64,000 nucleotides of DNA from Arabidopsis thaliana (taxonomy: Eukaryota; Streptophyta; Magnoliopsida; Brassicales; Brassicaceae): NCBI RefSeq assembly GCF_000001735.4, contig NC_003075.7, forward strand, positions 12,153,001 to 12,217,000. The letters are read 5' to 3'. Shown here one piece after another: positions 52,275 through 63,860 of this stretch. Positions within the stretch are counted from its first letter, which is position 1, and the number at the start of each line of letters is the position of its first letter. Position numbers and translations under genes: made by a program. The notes beneath the pieces are model-generated. The model saw nothing but the letters and a program-made list of their open reading frames with translations. It was not told the origin of the DNA and made no database searches.

Positions 52275-52475
52275 TTACCCTATGCATCCTCCAAAGTAAA
52301 AAGCTCTTAACCAAGGCTCATCATCCTCATGAACATATATGGCTTTGTAACATTTTGGTCTCCTTTCATGTACCATCATTATATCCACTTCTGGATCGAA
52401 AACTGTTCCCGAACCATCGATGATTTTGATGCCTCTCACATAAGCTGCTTTACTTAAGCATTCAATATCTTGATG
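52275..52475 (-). pseudogene. DUF239 last-exon fragment
   Basis: The minus strand encodes KAAYVRGIKIIDGSGTVFDP, then HERRPKCYKAIYVHEDDEPW and an FGG-CIG end. It lacks three residues of GGPGGC and everything upstream of this point. At about 52470-52485 it is fused directly to a dioxygenase exon-2 fragment in the same orientation, making a chimeric open stretch. Confidence 0.8.
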
Positions 52476-52479
52476 ATAC

Positions 52480-52895
52480 TTGTGGCGCAAGTATCACTTT
52501 CTTGCCCACAAAACAGAGAAGAAACGATAGAGAGACTCTGTTCACCAACTTTCTCAATACAACTCGATGTTCAGACAATCGCAGCCGACCGTTACTCCAT
52601 GCTTGCATTAGATCTCCAATGTTAACAACAAGGTGATCCTCACACGGATTTATATCGATCCATTTCCCTTCTTTAGACCTCATTTGAAGCCCACCAACGG
52701 AATCTTGATAGACTATTGTTATGCAGCTCATATCCTTATGCTTTCAAAGACCTTCAACGAGCTCTTCTTGCTTCTCTACGTCGTGTGGAGGTGTGTAGTT
52801 CACTAGCCTTAAGTATCCATGACAGTTGCTAAACACACTTTGGTAGAATCTTTTCCCTCATCAAGAGAATCTTTATGAGTCTTTTGAACTGGTGA
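52480..52895 (-). pseudogene. 2OG dioxygenase exon-2 fragment
   Basis: Copy of the middle of exon 2 of the dioxygenase at 42719-43793: MSCITIVYQDSVGGLQMRS, INPCEDHLVVNIGDLMQAW, SEHRVVLRKLVNRVSL. The distal His and RxS survive, but the segment before the HxD is interrupted by a stop and the ends of the gene are missing. Sequence beyond the Met-rich start is collapsed near 52860-52890. Not a functional enzyme. Confidence 0.85.
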
Positions 52896-52914
52896 ATCAA
52901 TTGATATACTCTCG

Positions 52915-53260
52915 TGAAAGAGTAGGGTAGGGGCAAGCTATGCTATTATCATCAAGACAATCTTTATGACTCTTTAGTCTTAAGGGGTTTAGAGGTAAAG
53001 AGTAGGGGCAAGCTAGGCTATGTATATGGGTATATATATTTAAGACATGATTTTTTTTTTTGTCATCATATTTAAGACATGATTAAAAGAAGCTTTTAGA
53101 TGAATTTCAGACAAAAGCACAGTAGAACCCACATTTTTGGTTATCACCATGTTGGTTTTATAAAGGATGGTAATTTATGATGATTTGACTTAGGCATAAA
53201 CATCAAACATATTGCAAAAAAAGTTGTGAAGATTCATGGAAACTTTATTATTCGTACAGA
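52915..53260 (-). repeat. Copied dioxygenase promoter and flank
   Basis: Matches 43830-44085: GGGGCAAGCTATGCTAT (twice here, about 52922 and 53003), GGGTATATATATTTAAGACA, CAGTAGAACCCACATTTTTGG, GGCATAAACATCAAAC, and GATTCATGGAAACTTTATTA. It runs on directly into the 3' flank of DUF239 gene 4, whereas the original runs into a DUF239 relic. Confidence 0.8.
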
Positions 53261-53361
53261 GCGCAAGTAATGCTTAGATATATTTCAAATATGTGGTTTT
53301 TTTCCTATAGCCTATTTAAAACTTTTAAGATATTGCTACTCTTTATTTCGTAGATCAATAA

Positions 53362-55140
53362 TTACACTATGCATCCTCCAGGACCTCCATAGTAAAAAGA
53401 TTTTAACCAAGGCTTCTTAGCATCATGAACAAATCTGGCTTTGTAACAGCTTCGCATGGTCTCATGTAACTTCACTGTACCCGTTTGTGGATTAAAAACT
53501 CTTCCATTAACATTAATGATTTGGAGGTTGCTAACATAAGCAGATTTATGGAAGCCCTCACTAGGCCAATGACCACTTCCCATAGGTGGACTCTTCTCTG
53601 TCACTGGGCTATACACTTGGCCACCCCAAGATGCATAACTTGCGGCGTTAGATTCTCTCCAGGACTTGAACAATGATGCTGGCCAGTATCCAACGTCCTC
53701 ATCATTACATGCAAACCACCAATCTCCCTTGATTTGATTCTGTTCCCAATTTTTGAAAGATGAATCCAAATGACTTTTAAAAGAAGTGATCAAAAAGATG
53801 AGTAGACTTTACCTGATACAAGGTCAAACGCAATTCATACTGTGGACCCTTATAGATGGAAATTGGTTGAATAATGGCACCAAGTGCTATAGTCTTGCTA
53901 ACTTGCACAAATCCAGGACATGACATGTCGTTGCAGCCGGTATTGCTTCCATGTAACTATTAGCACAATTATAAGCAAACATATACATATAGAACTTATA
54001 AGACCCTCAGAAGATAAAGAAAATATTAGTGCAAGCGCTTACTGGTATAACTCAAAACTTACAGTCCAAGAGGCGTATAAACGAACATGATCACCATGGT
54101 ATAGAGATGGATTCACCTGTTGTATATACATATTTTCAACTTTTGTTAACTTTAAACTCATGCATCTTATAGTTGATGAGGCGTATTAGCGAACATGGTC
54201 ACTTTTTGCTAAGGAACGAGAAGTGACTTACTTTCCATCCAACTGAAATGCTGGCAAAATTTTCTTTAGCACCTCCACCAACTGCTATGTATGCAACACT
54301 AACTTGATCTTGCAAGATTTTTGGTGACCATATGTTAATGTTTCCTCTTACTCCAGCAAAAAGATCTGGTCCATAGTTAGCTTTTGCAACCTAATATCCA
54401 CAAAGACCAAAAAACTCAGAAAATGAAAGTAGAAACTAAAAATGGTGGTTGGTATACTCTCAATTTATAAGGGTTACTTACGTAGAATTTTCTATTGAAA
54501 TTAGTGTTGTTTGTCTCTGTGAGAAAAGGTCTCGGGCCGTCGAATCCCATGGATTTCAAACGTTGTGCATGCATAAGATCTTGCATTGTAGTCCTTTTTA
54601 CAATTACTGTTCCATCTGGACAGCTTATACCTTCTTGTAGAAGACCAAATGATCTCCCTGAAATGTTTCTATTGATCCATTCAGGTACACTTGTAGGCTT
54701 TAGCTGTATATATACGTCAATGTGTTCACAAATTACATCATTCTCTAAGGAAATATTCATCTTTTATTGAAAAGAAAGGAGATAAAGAGAAAATTCTGTA
54801 TAAAAAACCTGAATAGAGTGGTTTTTGAGTAGATGATGATCAAATGCTCGTTGTTTGTGAATATCGATACAGTCGAATATATCACCATATTCAGTCTGTT
54901 CATAAAAAGATAAATAAAATATTAATCAGGTATGAAACAATATAAGCATGGAAGAAGAAGGAAGGCTAAACCAACCTTCAAACTCTTGATTGCAGGCTTG
55001 TTGATAGCTTTGAGTTGTCTCTCCATTTCTTTTCTTTCTGCCTTTGATGGTATTGGTCGGCGTTCCTTAGTTGCTTGAGCGGATAAAATAAGAGTGACTG
55101 TTAACAGAATCAGTAACACAAAGTGGTTGAAGGAAGTCAT
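53362..55140 (-). CDS. Neprosin-like DUF239 protein 4
   Basis: Exons 3' to 5': 53362-53739, 53813-53956, 54063-54116, 54232-54390, 54482-54703, 54809-54895, 54976-55140. They join in frame to 402 aa. Signal peptide MTSFNHFVLLILLTVTLIL, activation-peptide region, DUF239 domain with TVIVKRTT, ISVGW, GYWPASLF, WGGQVYSP, GSGHWPSEG and an end that reads GGPGGCIV instead of CIG. Expected catalytic Glu positions are Ser and Gln. The start Met aligns with the second Met of genes 1-3, supporting the shorter start there. Confidence 0.88.
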
Positions 55141-55279
55141 ATTGATTATTCTTTAAAATACAGGCTCTTGTCTTTATTCTTTCTTCTGCAAATAATGAAT
55201 CAAAAGGATTTTAGTTATAAATTTATAATGTAGAAATCATTTAGGAAGTACTAAATCACTTGTGACATTTGATTTAAAA

Positions 55280-55470
55280 TGAATTAACAAAATAACCCTT
55301 GACCAAATGTTTTCTACACTAAATTCATTGACACAATATAACTAATTAGGTACTAAATCACATTCAAACTAAATTTATGGACACATTTAGTTAATTAAGT
55401 ACTAAATCACATGAGACCTTTGACTTGAAAGAATTAACAAAATAACTTTGACCAAGTAGTTTCCATTTTC
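55280..55470 (-). promoter_or_regulatory. Duplicated conserved element upstream of DUF239 gene 4
   Basis: Two copies of the GAATTAACAAAATAAC...TTGACCAA block, at about 55280-55320 and 55431-55470, with the intervening CTAAATCAC/ACACA(A/T)TTAG sequence also repeated. They lie 140 and 290 bp upstream of the start. The rest of 55471-56088 is AT-rich with no gene supported. Confidence 0.5.
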
Positions 55471-56088
55471 TACCAAACCTTTTTGGAAATTTCTTTTAAG
55501 AAAATTGCATGCGTTTTTGCAAATATAGCATGTTATTTCAAATTAACACATGACTTTTCCACAAGAGATGTACACAATCACTTAAAACTATGTTACAACT
55601 AGCACGGGCGTTGTTGTAAAAACAAGATAATAGAGAGATAGTTTAGTATTTACTCCACCCAACAAAATGTTATTTGCTAATATGTTTGGCACAAGGCTAT
55701 TATTCTCTTCATTTATTTTGATTCTATGGTTAGTTACTAATATTACCCAAAAATCAATCTAATTCAATTGATCATAGTTTTATTAAAACTTTCATATTTT
55801 TATTTACAAATAATTTAGCAATGGTTTTAGCGGTCTAAAATGAAATTATATTACAGTAAAGTGTTTTTAACCTTTCCATAGAATATTATCAATAGAGGAT
55901 GATTGCATAATTTGCATTAATGATATTCACATAATCTTGGGCTTATGTAACGGTTACAGAAATTTGGAAGACATTCTTGTATTTCTGTTATTCTTTCGAA
56001 AACAAGGTCCAAGTTTTATTTTTCAACTTAAAAAGTGAAAAAACTGAGGATACTTGATTAATGCGGAGAGATCTTAAGAACACGATAA

Positions 56089-57945
56089 CTAGAATGTGCA
56101 TCCTCCTGGTCCTCCGTAAAAGATAGCGTCATCCCAAACATGACCAAACAATGGTTGGTCCTTTTTGACTTTGTAACAATTCGGGGTGCTTGAGAATGTC
56201 TTTAGAGTATCAAGTGGTGGAGTCATACCTTCCGATCCAAGATCATTATATACTACAAAATCATTCATATAGGCTACTTTCGTGTAACTTTTCTGTTGTG
56301 GGAAATGTCCACTTCCCATGCTTGGACTCTTCTCTTTCACTGGACTATATACTTCTCCTCCCCATGAGGCCAAGCTTCCTCCATGGCCTAAACCAACATC
56401 TGTGAACAATGATTTTGGCCAGTATCCAACATAATTATTATTGAACGCCACCAACCACCAATTTCCTGTAATATGATCCTGCTTAAACAAGCACGGTTAC
56501 TTATAGAATCAAAGGACTAGAGAAACAGCATGAACATTCTCATTAACAAATACCCTCAAGTTTTGGTGGAATTGGCTAATATCATAAAACTTCTCATATA
56601 AGCAAATTTGTTTGGAAGTTGATGCTACCTTATACATGTTGATGCCTACTTCGTATTGTTTGCCACCGTAAGTGGAAACTGGTTGAAGAAGGTAACCTAG
56701 TGGGATATCAGTGCTTACTTGTACAAAGCCAGGACATAATGTATTGTAACAACCTGTCTTGTTAAACCCATCTGCCTGTTTCGAAATCAAAGGGACATAT
56801 ACAAATCATGGCGAGACACAACATGAAAATACCAAAAAAGAGGTCAAATGTATTATTGTAAATCTCTTTAGAGGTTTAAGATCTTACTGTCCAATATGTG
56901 TATAAGCGGCTGTGATTCTTGTTTAGCCATTGGTACACCTGAGCGATATTTTGGAATATGTATATTTGGTAAATTTTCTATATCTTCACCATGGATGAGT
57001 GCAATTCAGAGAAAGCGAGGGAAAACACAAGATTATGACTTACTATCCATCCAGCTCTAATGCCTTGAAACTGTTCATTTGATCCTGCAGAGATAGTGAT
57101 ACTTGCAAGACTGAATTGATTAGGTGAAACTTCGGGTTCCCAGATGTTAAGATTTCCCTTTGCTCCATAATGAAATTTTTTGTACTGAGCCACAGCAAAC
57201 TATAATACAAAGAGAATAATAAGGAGAGAAAAGTGATTAATGCTCAATGTATATATATATAGGGATGTATTAGCCTGGTTCATACATGATAACCAGATAG
57301 ATCAATGTTCTTGCTCTTTGAAGAAACATATCTTGAAGATTTGAAGCCCATGGATTTCAAACTCTGAGCTTGTATAAGATCTTCCAGTGTGGTCCTCTTA
57401 ACAATCACGGTTCCAAGTGGACAACTTATACCATCTCGTCTAAACGGGAAGGAACCACCTTTCTCAGAATTGTTGTTATTATTTATGGTCCATTTAGGTA
57501 TAGTCGTAGGCTTCAACTACACATCATATTCCAATCCATTCATAAAATAAGCTCTTCATTAAGAACTTTCAGTCGAATTAGGGATCGGAACTAATTCTTA
57601 TATGGGATAAAACCTGAATAGAATGGTTTATGAGTAGAGGATGATTAAAGGCTAGCTGCTTGTGAATGTCTATGCAATCCAATGTATCGCCATGTTTAGT
57701 CTACAGAATTGCAAACAGAAATAAACTTGATTTGTTCTGAAAAAAATGCGACCATTCTATGATTATACCATATTTTTTGAAAGGCTTACCCGAAAACTCT
57801 TGATCGCAGACTTATTGATATAGTTGAGTAAACTCTCCAACGTGTTTTCCTCCTCTTCCAATGGTTTTGTTCTGTAACTCTCAGTAACTATAATTAGAGC
57901 TATTGCTGAAAAAGTTAGCATAAGAAATTTTTCATAGGAATTCAT
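56089..57945 (-). CDS. Neprosin-like DUF239 protein 5
   Basis: Exons 3' to 5': 56089-56478, 56629-56775, 56888-56938, 57044-57199, 57286-57516, 57614-57700, 57790-57945. They join in frame to 405 aa. Start chosen at MNSYEKFLMLTF; an upstream ATG at 57966 adds seven residues. Signal peptide, then INKSAIKSFR, KHGDTLDCIDIHKQLAFNHPL-type activation region, TVIVKRTT, GYWPKSLF, WGGEVYSP, GSGHFP and a GGPGGCTF end. This subgroup keeps Glu in WGGE, but the first expected Glu is Arg (IRAGW). Diverged from genes 1-4 and paired with the pseudogene next to it. Confidence 0.87.
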
Positions 57946-58624
57946 GGCAACTAATAAAACTCCCAAGGAACCAAGACTATATATTAACTATCTTTTCACA
58001 CACAAAAAAAAAAAAAAAAAATGTTTGATGCACAACAACTATATAATGGTGTCAGATTAATCTAAAGACCATAAAAATCAATAAAGATCCTATGTAGAAT
58101 GACTGGCAAGTGGCTCTCTTGCTATTAGCTTTCTGTTGATTCTAATAAAAGTCTTTTGCAAACTTTTAAGACTTTTTTCCTTTTTACCTTTTTACCTTTT
58201 TCTAAGCTCACAAAAAAACTTATCAGATCTCCAATAATTAAATTCTTTGTTTACTTTTATCTATGACAAAAGCTCTGCTTTGTGAAAAAAAAATTACTCG
58301 AAGTCCAAGATATAAGTCAATCTTTTGAACATCGTAGTGTATTGACATTCCTGGATACCTTTCTCTAGTTTCAAAAGAAAAATTTAGGAGATTAATTTCC
58401 CCACTTTAACCCCCAAAAAAAGTAGAAGAAACATGTACTGAAGTAATTTTGCATATTAGCTAAACCTTATTACAAGCAAACAAATTGTTTTTGAAAAAAG
58501 GACACTACGAAGTAGCTCCAACAATATCTTCCAGCATAATTGTTTCAATTCTTCCACCAAAACATATGTACTATATTTCAACTTAAAAATGAAAAACTAA
58601 ATAGAGATCTTAAGAACATGGTAA
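57946..58624. other. Spacer between DUF239 gene 5 and pseudogene 6
   Basis: AT-rich, with a run of about 18 A near 58004-58021. No coding feature or relic recognised. Confidence 0.4.
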
Positions 58625-60435
58625 CTAGAATGTACATCCTCCTGGCCCTCCAAAGAAAATAGCATTAGCCCAAAGTTCACCCATACCTGGTTTCTTTATG
58701 GCTTTGTAACAATTTGGGGTGCTTGAAACTGTTTTTAGAGAATGAAGTGGTGGACCCATCGAACCTTCCAATTTAATATCTTCGATTAGTTCAATACCAC
58801 TCACATAGGCTGCTTTCTTGAAACCCTCTTGTGGGAAATGTCCACTTCCATGCTTGGACTCTTCTCTTTCACTGGACTGTATACTTCTCCTCCCCATGAT
58901 ACTAAACTTGCTCCATGGGCTAAACCAACATCTGTGAACAATGAATTTGGCCAATATCCAACATAATTATTGAACGCCATCAACCACCAATTTCCTGTAA
59001 TATGATCCTGTTTAAACAGACGCAGTTATTTATACATTCGAAATGACTAGAGAAGCAAAATTTTGGTAGTTGATGCTACCTTATATATGTTGATGTTTAT
59101 TTCTTATTGTTCGCCACTGTAAATAGATATTGGTTTAAGAAGTAAGCCTAGTGGGATATCAGTGCTCACTTGCACAAAGCCAGGACATAATGTATTATAG
59201 CATCCTGTCTTCTTAAATCCATCCGTCTATATGAGTCAAATGATAGAACATGTATAAATGATGATATCCACAACATGAGAATATCAAAAATGTCAAGATG
59301 GATTTTATATTAAAGCTCTTTAGAGATTTTGAGAACATACAGTCCAGTAGGTGTATAAGCGAGTGTGATTCCGGTTTAACCATTGGTACACCTGAGGATA
59401 TTTTTGAGTGTGGGTTTTGGTAATCTTTTTTTACTTTTCACCATTGATAAAAAAAAAAATTAGAGAAAGCAAGGGACAACACAAGATCTTGACTTACTAT
59501 CCATCCAGCTCTAATGCCTTGAAACTGTTCATTTAAGCCGCTAGAGATAAGCATACTTGCAAGACTGAATTGAGTAGGTGAAACTTCTGGTTCCCAAAGA
59601 TTAAGGTTTCCTCTTGCTCCATAATGAGAATATTTGTACTGAGCCAACCGCAAACTAGAATCAAAGAGAAAATATAAGAAGAAAGAAGTGATTAATGCTT
59701 CATTGTATGTGGGAAATTCAAATTTCTCTATGTGACAGATGTACTAGCCAGATTAATACATGAAAACCAGTCAAATCAATGTTCTTGCTCTTTGAAGAAA
59801 GAGATATTGAATCTTTGAACCCCATGGCTTTCAAACGCTGATCTTGTATAAGATCATTCGGTGTGGTTCTCTTAACAATCACGGTCCCAAGTGGACAACT
59901 TATGCCATCTTGTCGAAGCGGTACGGGACGAGAATCATTATTATTAGTTATGTTCCATTTAGGTATAGTTGTAGGCCTCAACTGCACATCATATTTCAAT
60001 CAATTCATAAATAAACTCCTCTTTTTTAAAAAATATACTCGAAGTAGGGAACTTCTATAATATAGACATGCATAAACCTGAATAGAATGGTTTTTGAGCT
60101 GAGGATGATCAAATGCGAGCTGCTTGTGAATGTCAATGCAATCCAATATATCACCATTTTCAGTCTACAGAATTGAAAAAAGCAATCAACTTGATTTGAT
60201 ATGTAAACAATATGATTCTAGCCGCATGAAAACCATAACTTACGAACATGTTATCCGATTTTTCAAAAGACTAATTTACCTGAAAACTCTTGATTGGAGG
60301 TTTATTGATATAATTGAGTAACCTATCCAACTCGTTTTCATCATCTTCTAGTAAGATTTGTCCGCGACTCTCTGCAACTAGAATGAGAGATACCGCTAAA
60401 AAGGTAAGCAGAAGAAGCTTATCAAAAGAAATCAT
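58625..60435 (-). pseudogene. Neprosin-like DUF239 gene 6, disrupted
   Basis: Exon-equivalents 3' to 5': 58625-59007, 59080-59226, 59341-59391, 59498-59654, 59760-59981, 60078-60164, 60280-60435. Closest to gene 5 (IRAGW, WGGEVYSP, GGPGGCTF end; signal peptide MISFDKLLLLTFLAVSLIL). Three lesions are visible: a one-base deletion just after SPSM in the last exon, an in-frame TAA in the 59080-59226 exon where gene 5 has QYE, and one extra base at the start of the 59498-59654 exon. The 5' half is open, so a truncated secreted peptide could be made. A sequencing or strain-specific cause is unlikely with three independent lesions. Confidence 0.8.
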
Positions 60436-61666
60436 GGCAACCAATTGATGTAACTATAAAGATTCAAAGGCACTCTTAATTATATGGTTGTCAAAAGTAT
60501 ATATGGTGTCACATTAATCTAAGACCATTAATTAATATTAACAAACAATCTATATACCATTATAATGAGTGGCAAGTGGCCTTCTTTCTATCCCCCTTAT
60601 TATGGATTCTAAATTTCTAATAAGAGTCTTTAGCAACCTTTAGTATACATAAACTTTAGAACAAGAATTAAAGTATTCATTTACCTTTTTCTAAGGTCAC
60701 AAAATAAAAACTTGACAAATCTCAAGAATTAAAGTCTTTGTTTACCTTTTTCTATGCAAGACACGAAAGGGTATTTTTTGAAGAAAAAGAAATATAAGCC
60801 AAATCCAAGATATAAGTCTAACCTTGAGCATCGCAGTGTATTGAACATTTACGGATAACAAATCAAATTTAGAGCTCCATATATAACATTGTCGGCTCTC
60901 CAAACACGGAAAAGTTTGTTCGGTCTGAATCCAAAACTCATGGCCTAACTTCTTGTAAAATTCTTGGGTAAAAACCCCCAAAGTTCTAGATCAATTCAAA
61001 TCTAGGAGGAAACTGAAGCATTTAAAGAACTGACTACGAGAAATTGGGGAAAATAAATCTAAAAGCAAAATCGATGTTTCCATTGCATCAATTTGGTATC
61101 AGAGCGACGCTTAGTTATTATACATCATGCGTTGCTCTGATAGCAATTGACGTGATGGAAACCGACTGATGGAATTGTAGAACCCTAATTAGTGGAAAGC
61201 TCTGTATGTATATATATATTGGTAGAAAAGATTGACGAAATCCTAACCCTAGAAAGAACAACTTTTTTACTGCTGTATATTTTTTTTTTTCCTTTTTTAA
61301 AAAACTCTTATATGTTTTTACCGTATCTATGTGAAAATCAAAAACAAAATTTAACAATTAGGAGAGAAAAATAGTTAGCAAGAAATTTATTGATTTGCTT
61401 AGAAGTTCTAGTCAATAGCAATTATACTTTATGTCCTACTTATAATGCAGTTTCTTAATCTTATAATTATGATTTTTGTAGACAAGAAACGTATGTCCAA
61501 TGCTCAATAAACATATACTGAAAGTTCTGAAATTGGTTTAGTTTATTTTGATTATTTATAAAAGCATAAGTAGTGCTAAGATATGGTTAAAATTTGTAAA
61601 ATTTTCTCATATTAGCCTAATCTATAACTTAAGATATTGTAACTCTCCAGTTCATAGATTATTGCC
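60436..61666. other. Spacer between DUF239 pseudogene 6 and gene 7
   Basis: About 1.2 kb with no gene supported. Contains the palindrome at 61076-61162 and, from about 61430, the 3' flank of gene 7, which resembles the flanks of genes 1-3 (TGCTCAATAAACATATACTGAAAGTT, interrupted). Confidence 0.45.
61076..61162. mobile_element. Palindrome with primer-binding-like sequence, possible LTR-element fossil
   Basis: Arms of about 35 bp (61076-61110 and 61129-61162) are imperfect inverted repeats around an 18-bp loop. The left arm contains TGGTATCAGAGC, the sequence complementary to the 3' end of initiator Met tRNA used as primer-binding site by many plant LTR retrotransposons; the right arm carries a diverged inverse copy. 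No LTR, gag or pol sequence is recognised around it, so this is at most a small, old remnant. Confidence 0.4.
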
Positions 61667-63333
61667 TTAGCATCCTCCAGGACCTCCAAAGTAAACAGCT
61701 CTTATCCAAGGTTCATCTTCATCATGAACAAACTTGGCTTTATAACAATTTGGACTGCTCTCATGTGTCTCTATAGTGTAGATTTGTGGAATCAAAGCTT
61801 CTCCCTTACCATTCATGATATGTATATTGTTTACAAAGGCTGCTTTTCCGAAACCTTCCTTAGGAAAATGCCCACTGCCCATGATTGGACTCTTTTCTGT
61901 CTTTGGACTGTACACTTGACCTCCCCAAGATGCAAGATCTGCTCCTTTCACTAAGCCTGACGCTATGAACAATGACTGTGGCCAATACCCAACATTCACA
62001 CCTCCAAATATAAGCCACCAATCCCCCGTGACACGATCCTGTTCGCGATATTATAAGATGAATATCTAAGTGACTTAAAAGATGAGATCACCAGAGACTC
62101 TGGAGGTAACTACCTGATGCAAGCTTAAGTCCATTTCTTTTTGTGTGCCATTATAAACAGAAATTGGTTGAAGAAGGACACCAAGTGGTATCCTCTTGCT
62201 GACTTGCACGAATCCAGGACATCTTATGTCGTAGCAGCCTGTCTTATTATATCCATCTGCCTGTTTAAATCAATATTTAATTACCATATATATCTCACTA
62301 AGACCATGCCAAGTTAGAAAAAAAAAAACATAAGCGTAAACTTTCAAGTGGTTACTCAAAACTTACAGTCCAGTAAGTGTATAAGTGAATGTGATCTTGG
62401 TATAACAACGGATTCACCATCCATCCAACTGAAATGCTGGCGAGCTGTTCTATTTTAGGACCGCCTGCAATCGCCATGGTTGCAAGACTAACTTGATCAT
62501 GTGACACTTGTGGATCCCAGAGGTTAATGTTTCCTGTTACTCCAGCAACGTTGTCATAGTCATAGTCGGCTGTTGCAAACTAAATATCCATAGAGAATGA
62601 AGAAATTAAGAAAATGGAAACAGAGTAATTGTATTTTATACTGTGAATTAAGGATTCTTACATGATGTCCACTTAAATCAATGTTACTTCCCTGGCTAAG
62701 GACATGTCTAGGGATATTGAAACCAATGGATTTCAAATGTTGCGAGTTTATAAGATCTTGGATTGTAGTCCTTTTAACAATTACTGTCCCATGTGGACAA
62801 CTTATTCCCTTTAGCTGAAGCTGCATAGGACCAACTTTTTGTCCTTTGTTGTCGTATGTGATCGGCCATTTAGGTACACTTGTTGGCTTTAGCTGCATAT
62901 ATACGCCAAGGAGTTCACAAAGTCATTCTCTAAAGAGCTTTAGTTTATGTATAAAGAATTTGATAAACCTCAAAACCTTAACAGAGTGGTTTCTTAGCAG
63001 ATGGTGATCAAAGGCTAGTTGCTTGTGAATGTCTATACAATCGAATATTTCAACTTGTTCAGTCTATTCAAAAAGGGAAAGTTGAAAAAAGGTTAATGTA
63101 TACTCATAAAAACTTATGTCATGTTTCTTAGTTAGCATGTATGAAGAAGGAAAGGCTAAGCCCACTTTGAAACTTTTGATAGCAGGTTTGTTGATAGCTT
63201 TGAGTTGCCTCTCCATTTCTTTCTTCTCTTCTTCCGATGGAATCCCCCGGCTTTCATGAGCTGCTTCAGAGACTAATACAAGAGAAATTGTTAACAGAAT
63301 TCGTAACACAAGGTTTTTATTGGAGGAATCCAT
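61667..63333 (-). CDS. Neprosin-like DUF239 protein 7, one intron fewer
   Basis: Six exons 3' to 5': 61667-62038, 62114-62260, 62367-62579, 62662-62892, 62977-63063, 63166-63333. They join in frame to 405 aa. Signal peptide MDSSNKNLVLRILLTISLVL; activation-peptide region; DUF239 domain with TVIVKRTT, ISVGW, GYWPQSLF, WGGQVYSP, GSGHFPKEG and an end that stops at GGPGGC. The exon 62367-62579 equals exons 4 and 5 of the other genes joined exactly (GWMVNPLLYQDHIH), so one intron is missing without change of coding sequence. Both expected catalytic Glu are replaced. Likely At4g23390. Confidence 0.88.
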
Positions 63334-63800
63334 TGTGTATAAAAAATGGTTATCCAAAAGTCAGAGGCTCTTATCTTTCTTATGTAAATGAACAAATGAA
63401 TCAAAAGAATCAGTTATAGTGAATGAACAACTTACAAGCAAAATGCTGAGAAGAACTCACAGACAAGTGGCTTATACTTTTTTCATGGAATCATATTAAT
63501 AAAGAGTGAATAAATTAATGAATAGTTAAAGGTTCCAGAAAATTAAAAGGAGAAGATCTGAGATTAAACTCTTCATATTAATACTGAGAAATAAACGTAT
63601 CTACCTCTCTGCTAAAGCAAACAGAAAAGTTCTAAAAGAAATCTATAAAGTAAACAATCATAATCTCTTAAACATAATTGATTGTATTTATCTGTATCAA
63701 TCTAAAATAAGAAAAAGGGAAGTGGAAATCAAAAGGCTTAAAGATCAGACCATCTAATTTCTGATTTTCATCTCAAAATAAAAAAGTTAATGCAAAAAGA
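63334..63800. other. 5' flank of DUF239 gene 7
   Basis: AT-rich spacer, no gene supported. It is the upstream region of gene 7 and does not contain a clear copy of the AATTAACAAAATAAC element of genes 1-4. Confidence 0.4.
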
Positions 63801-63860
63801 TCATACTAGAATGTGCATCCTTAAGGTCATTCATAGAACATAGATTTAGACCAAATAAAT
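63801..63860 (-). pseudogene. Decayed DUF239 3'-end relic
   Basis: Minus strand reads KSMFYE, then two stops around a decayed GGPGG, then GCTF-stop, matching the AIFYGGPGGCTF end of genes 5 and 6, with the same CTAGAATGTGCATCC context. No further exons are recognisable to the window end at 64000. Confidence 0.6.

Noticed and set aside
45584-54770. Repeated plus-strand frames of about 80 codons beginning (M)LFVSVRKGLGPSNPMDFKR
   Set aside because: They are antisense to the conserved DUF239 exon 3; their similarity reflects conservation of the real coding strand.
61180-61260. AACCCTAA-like words near 61180 and 61240, considered as telomere-type repeat
   Set aside because: Only isolated single words, as expected by chance or as a telo-box motif; no array.
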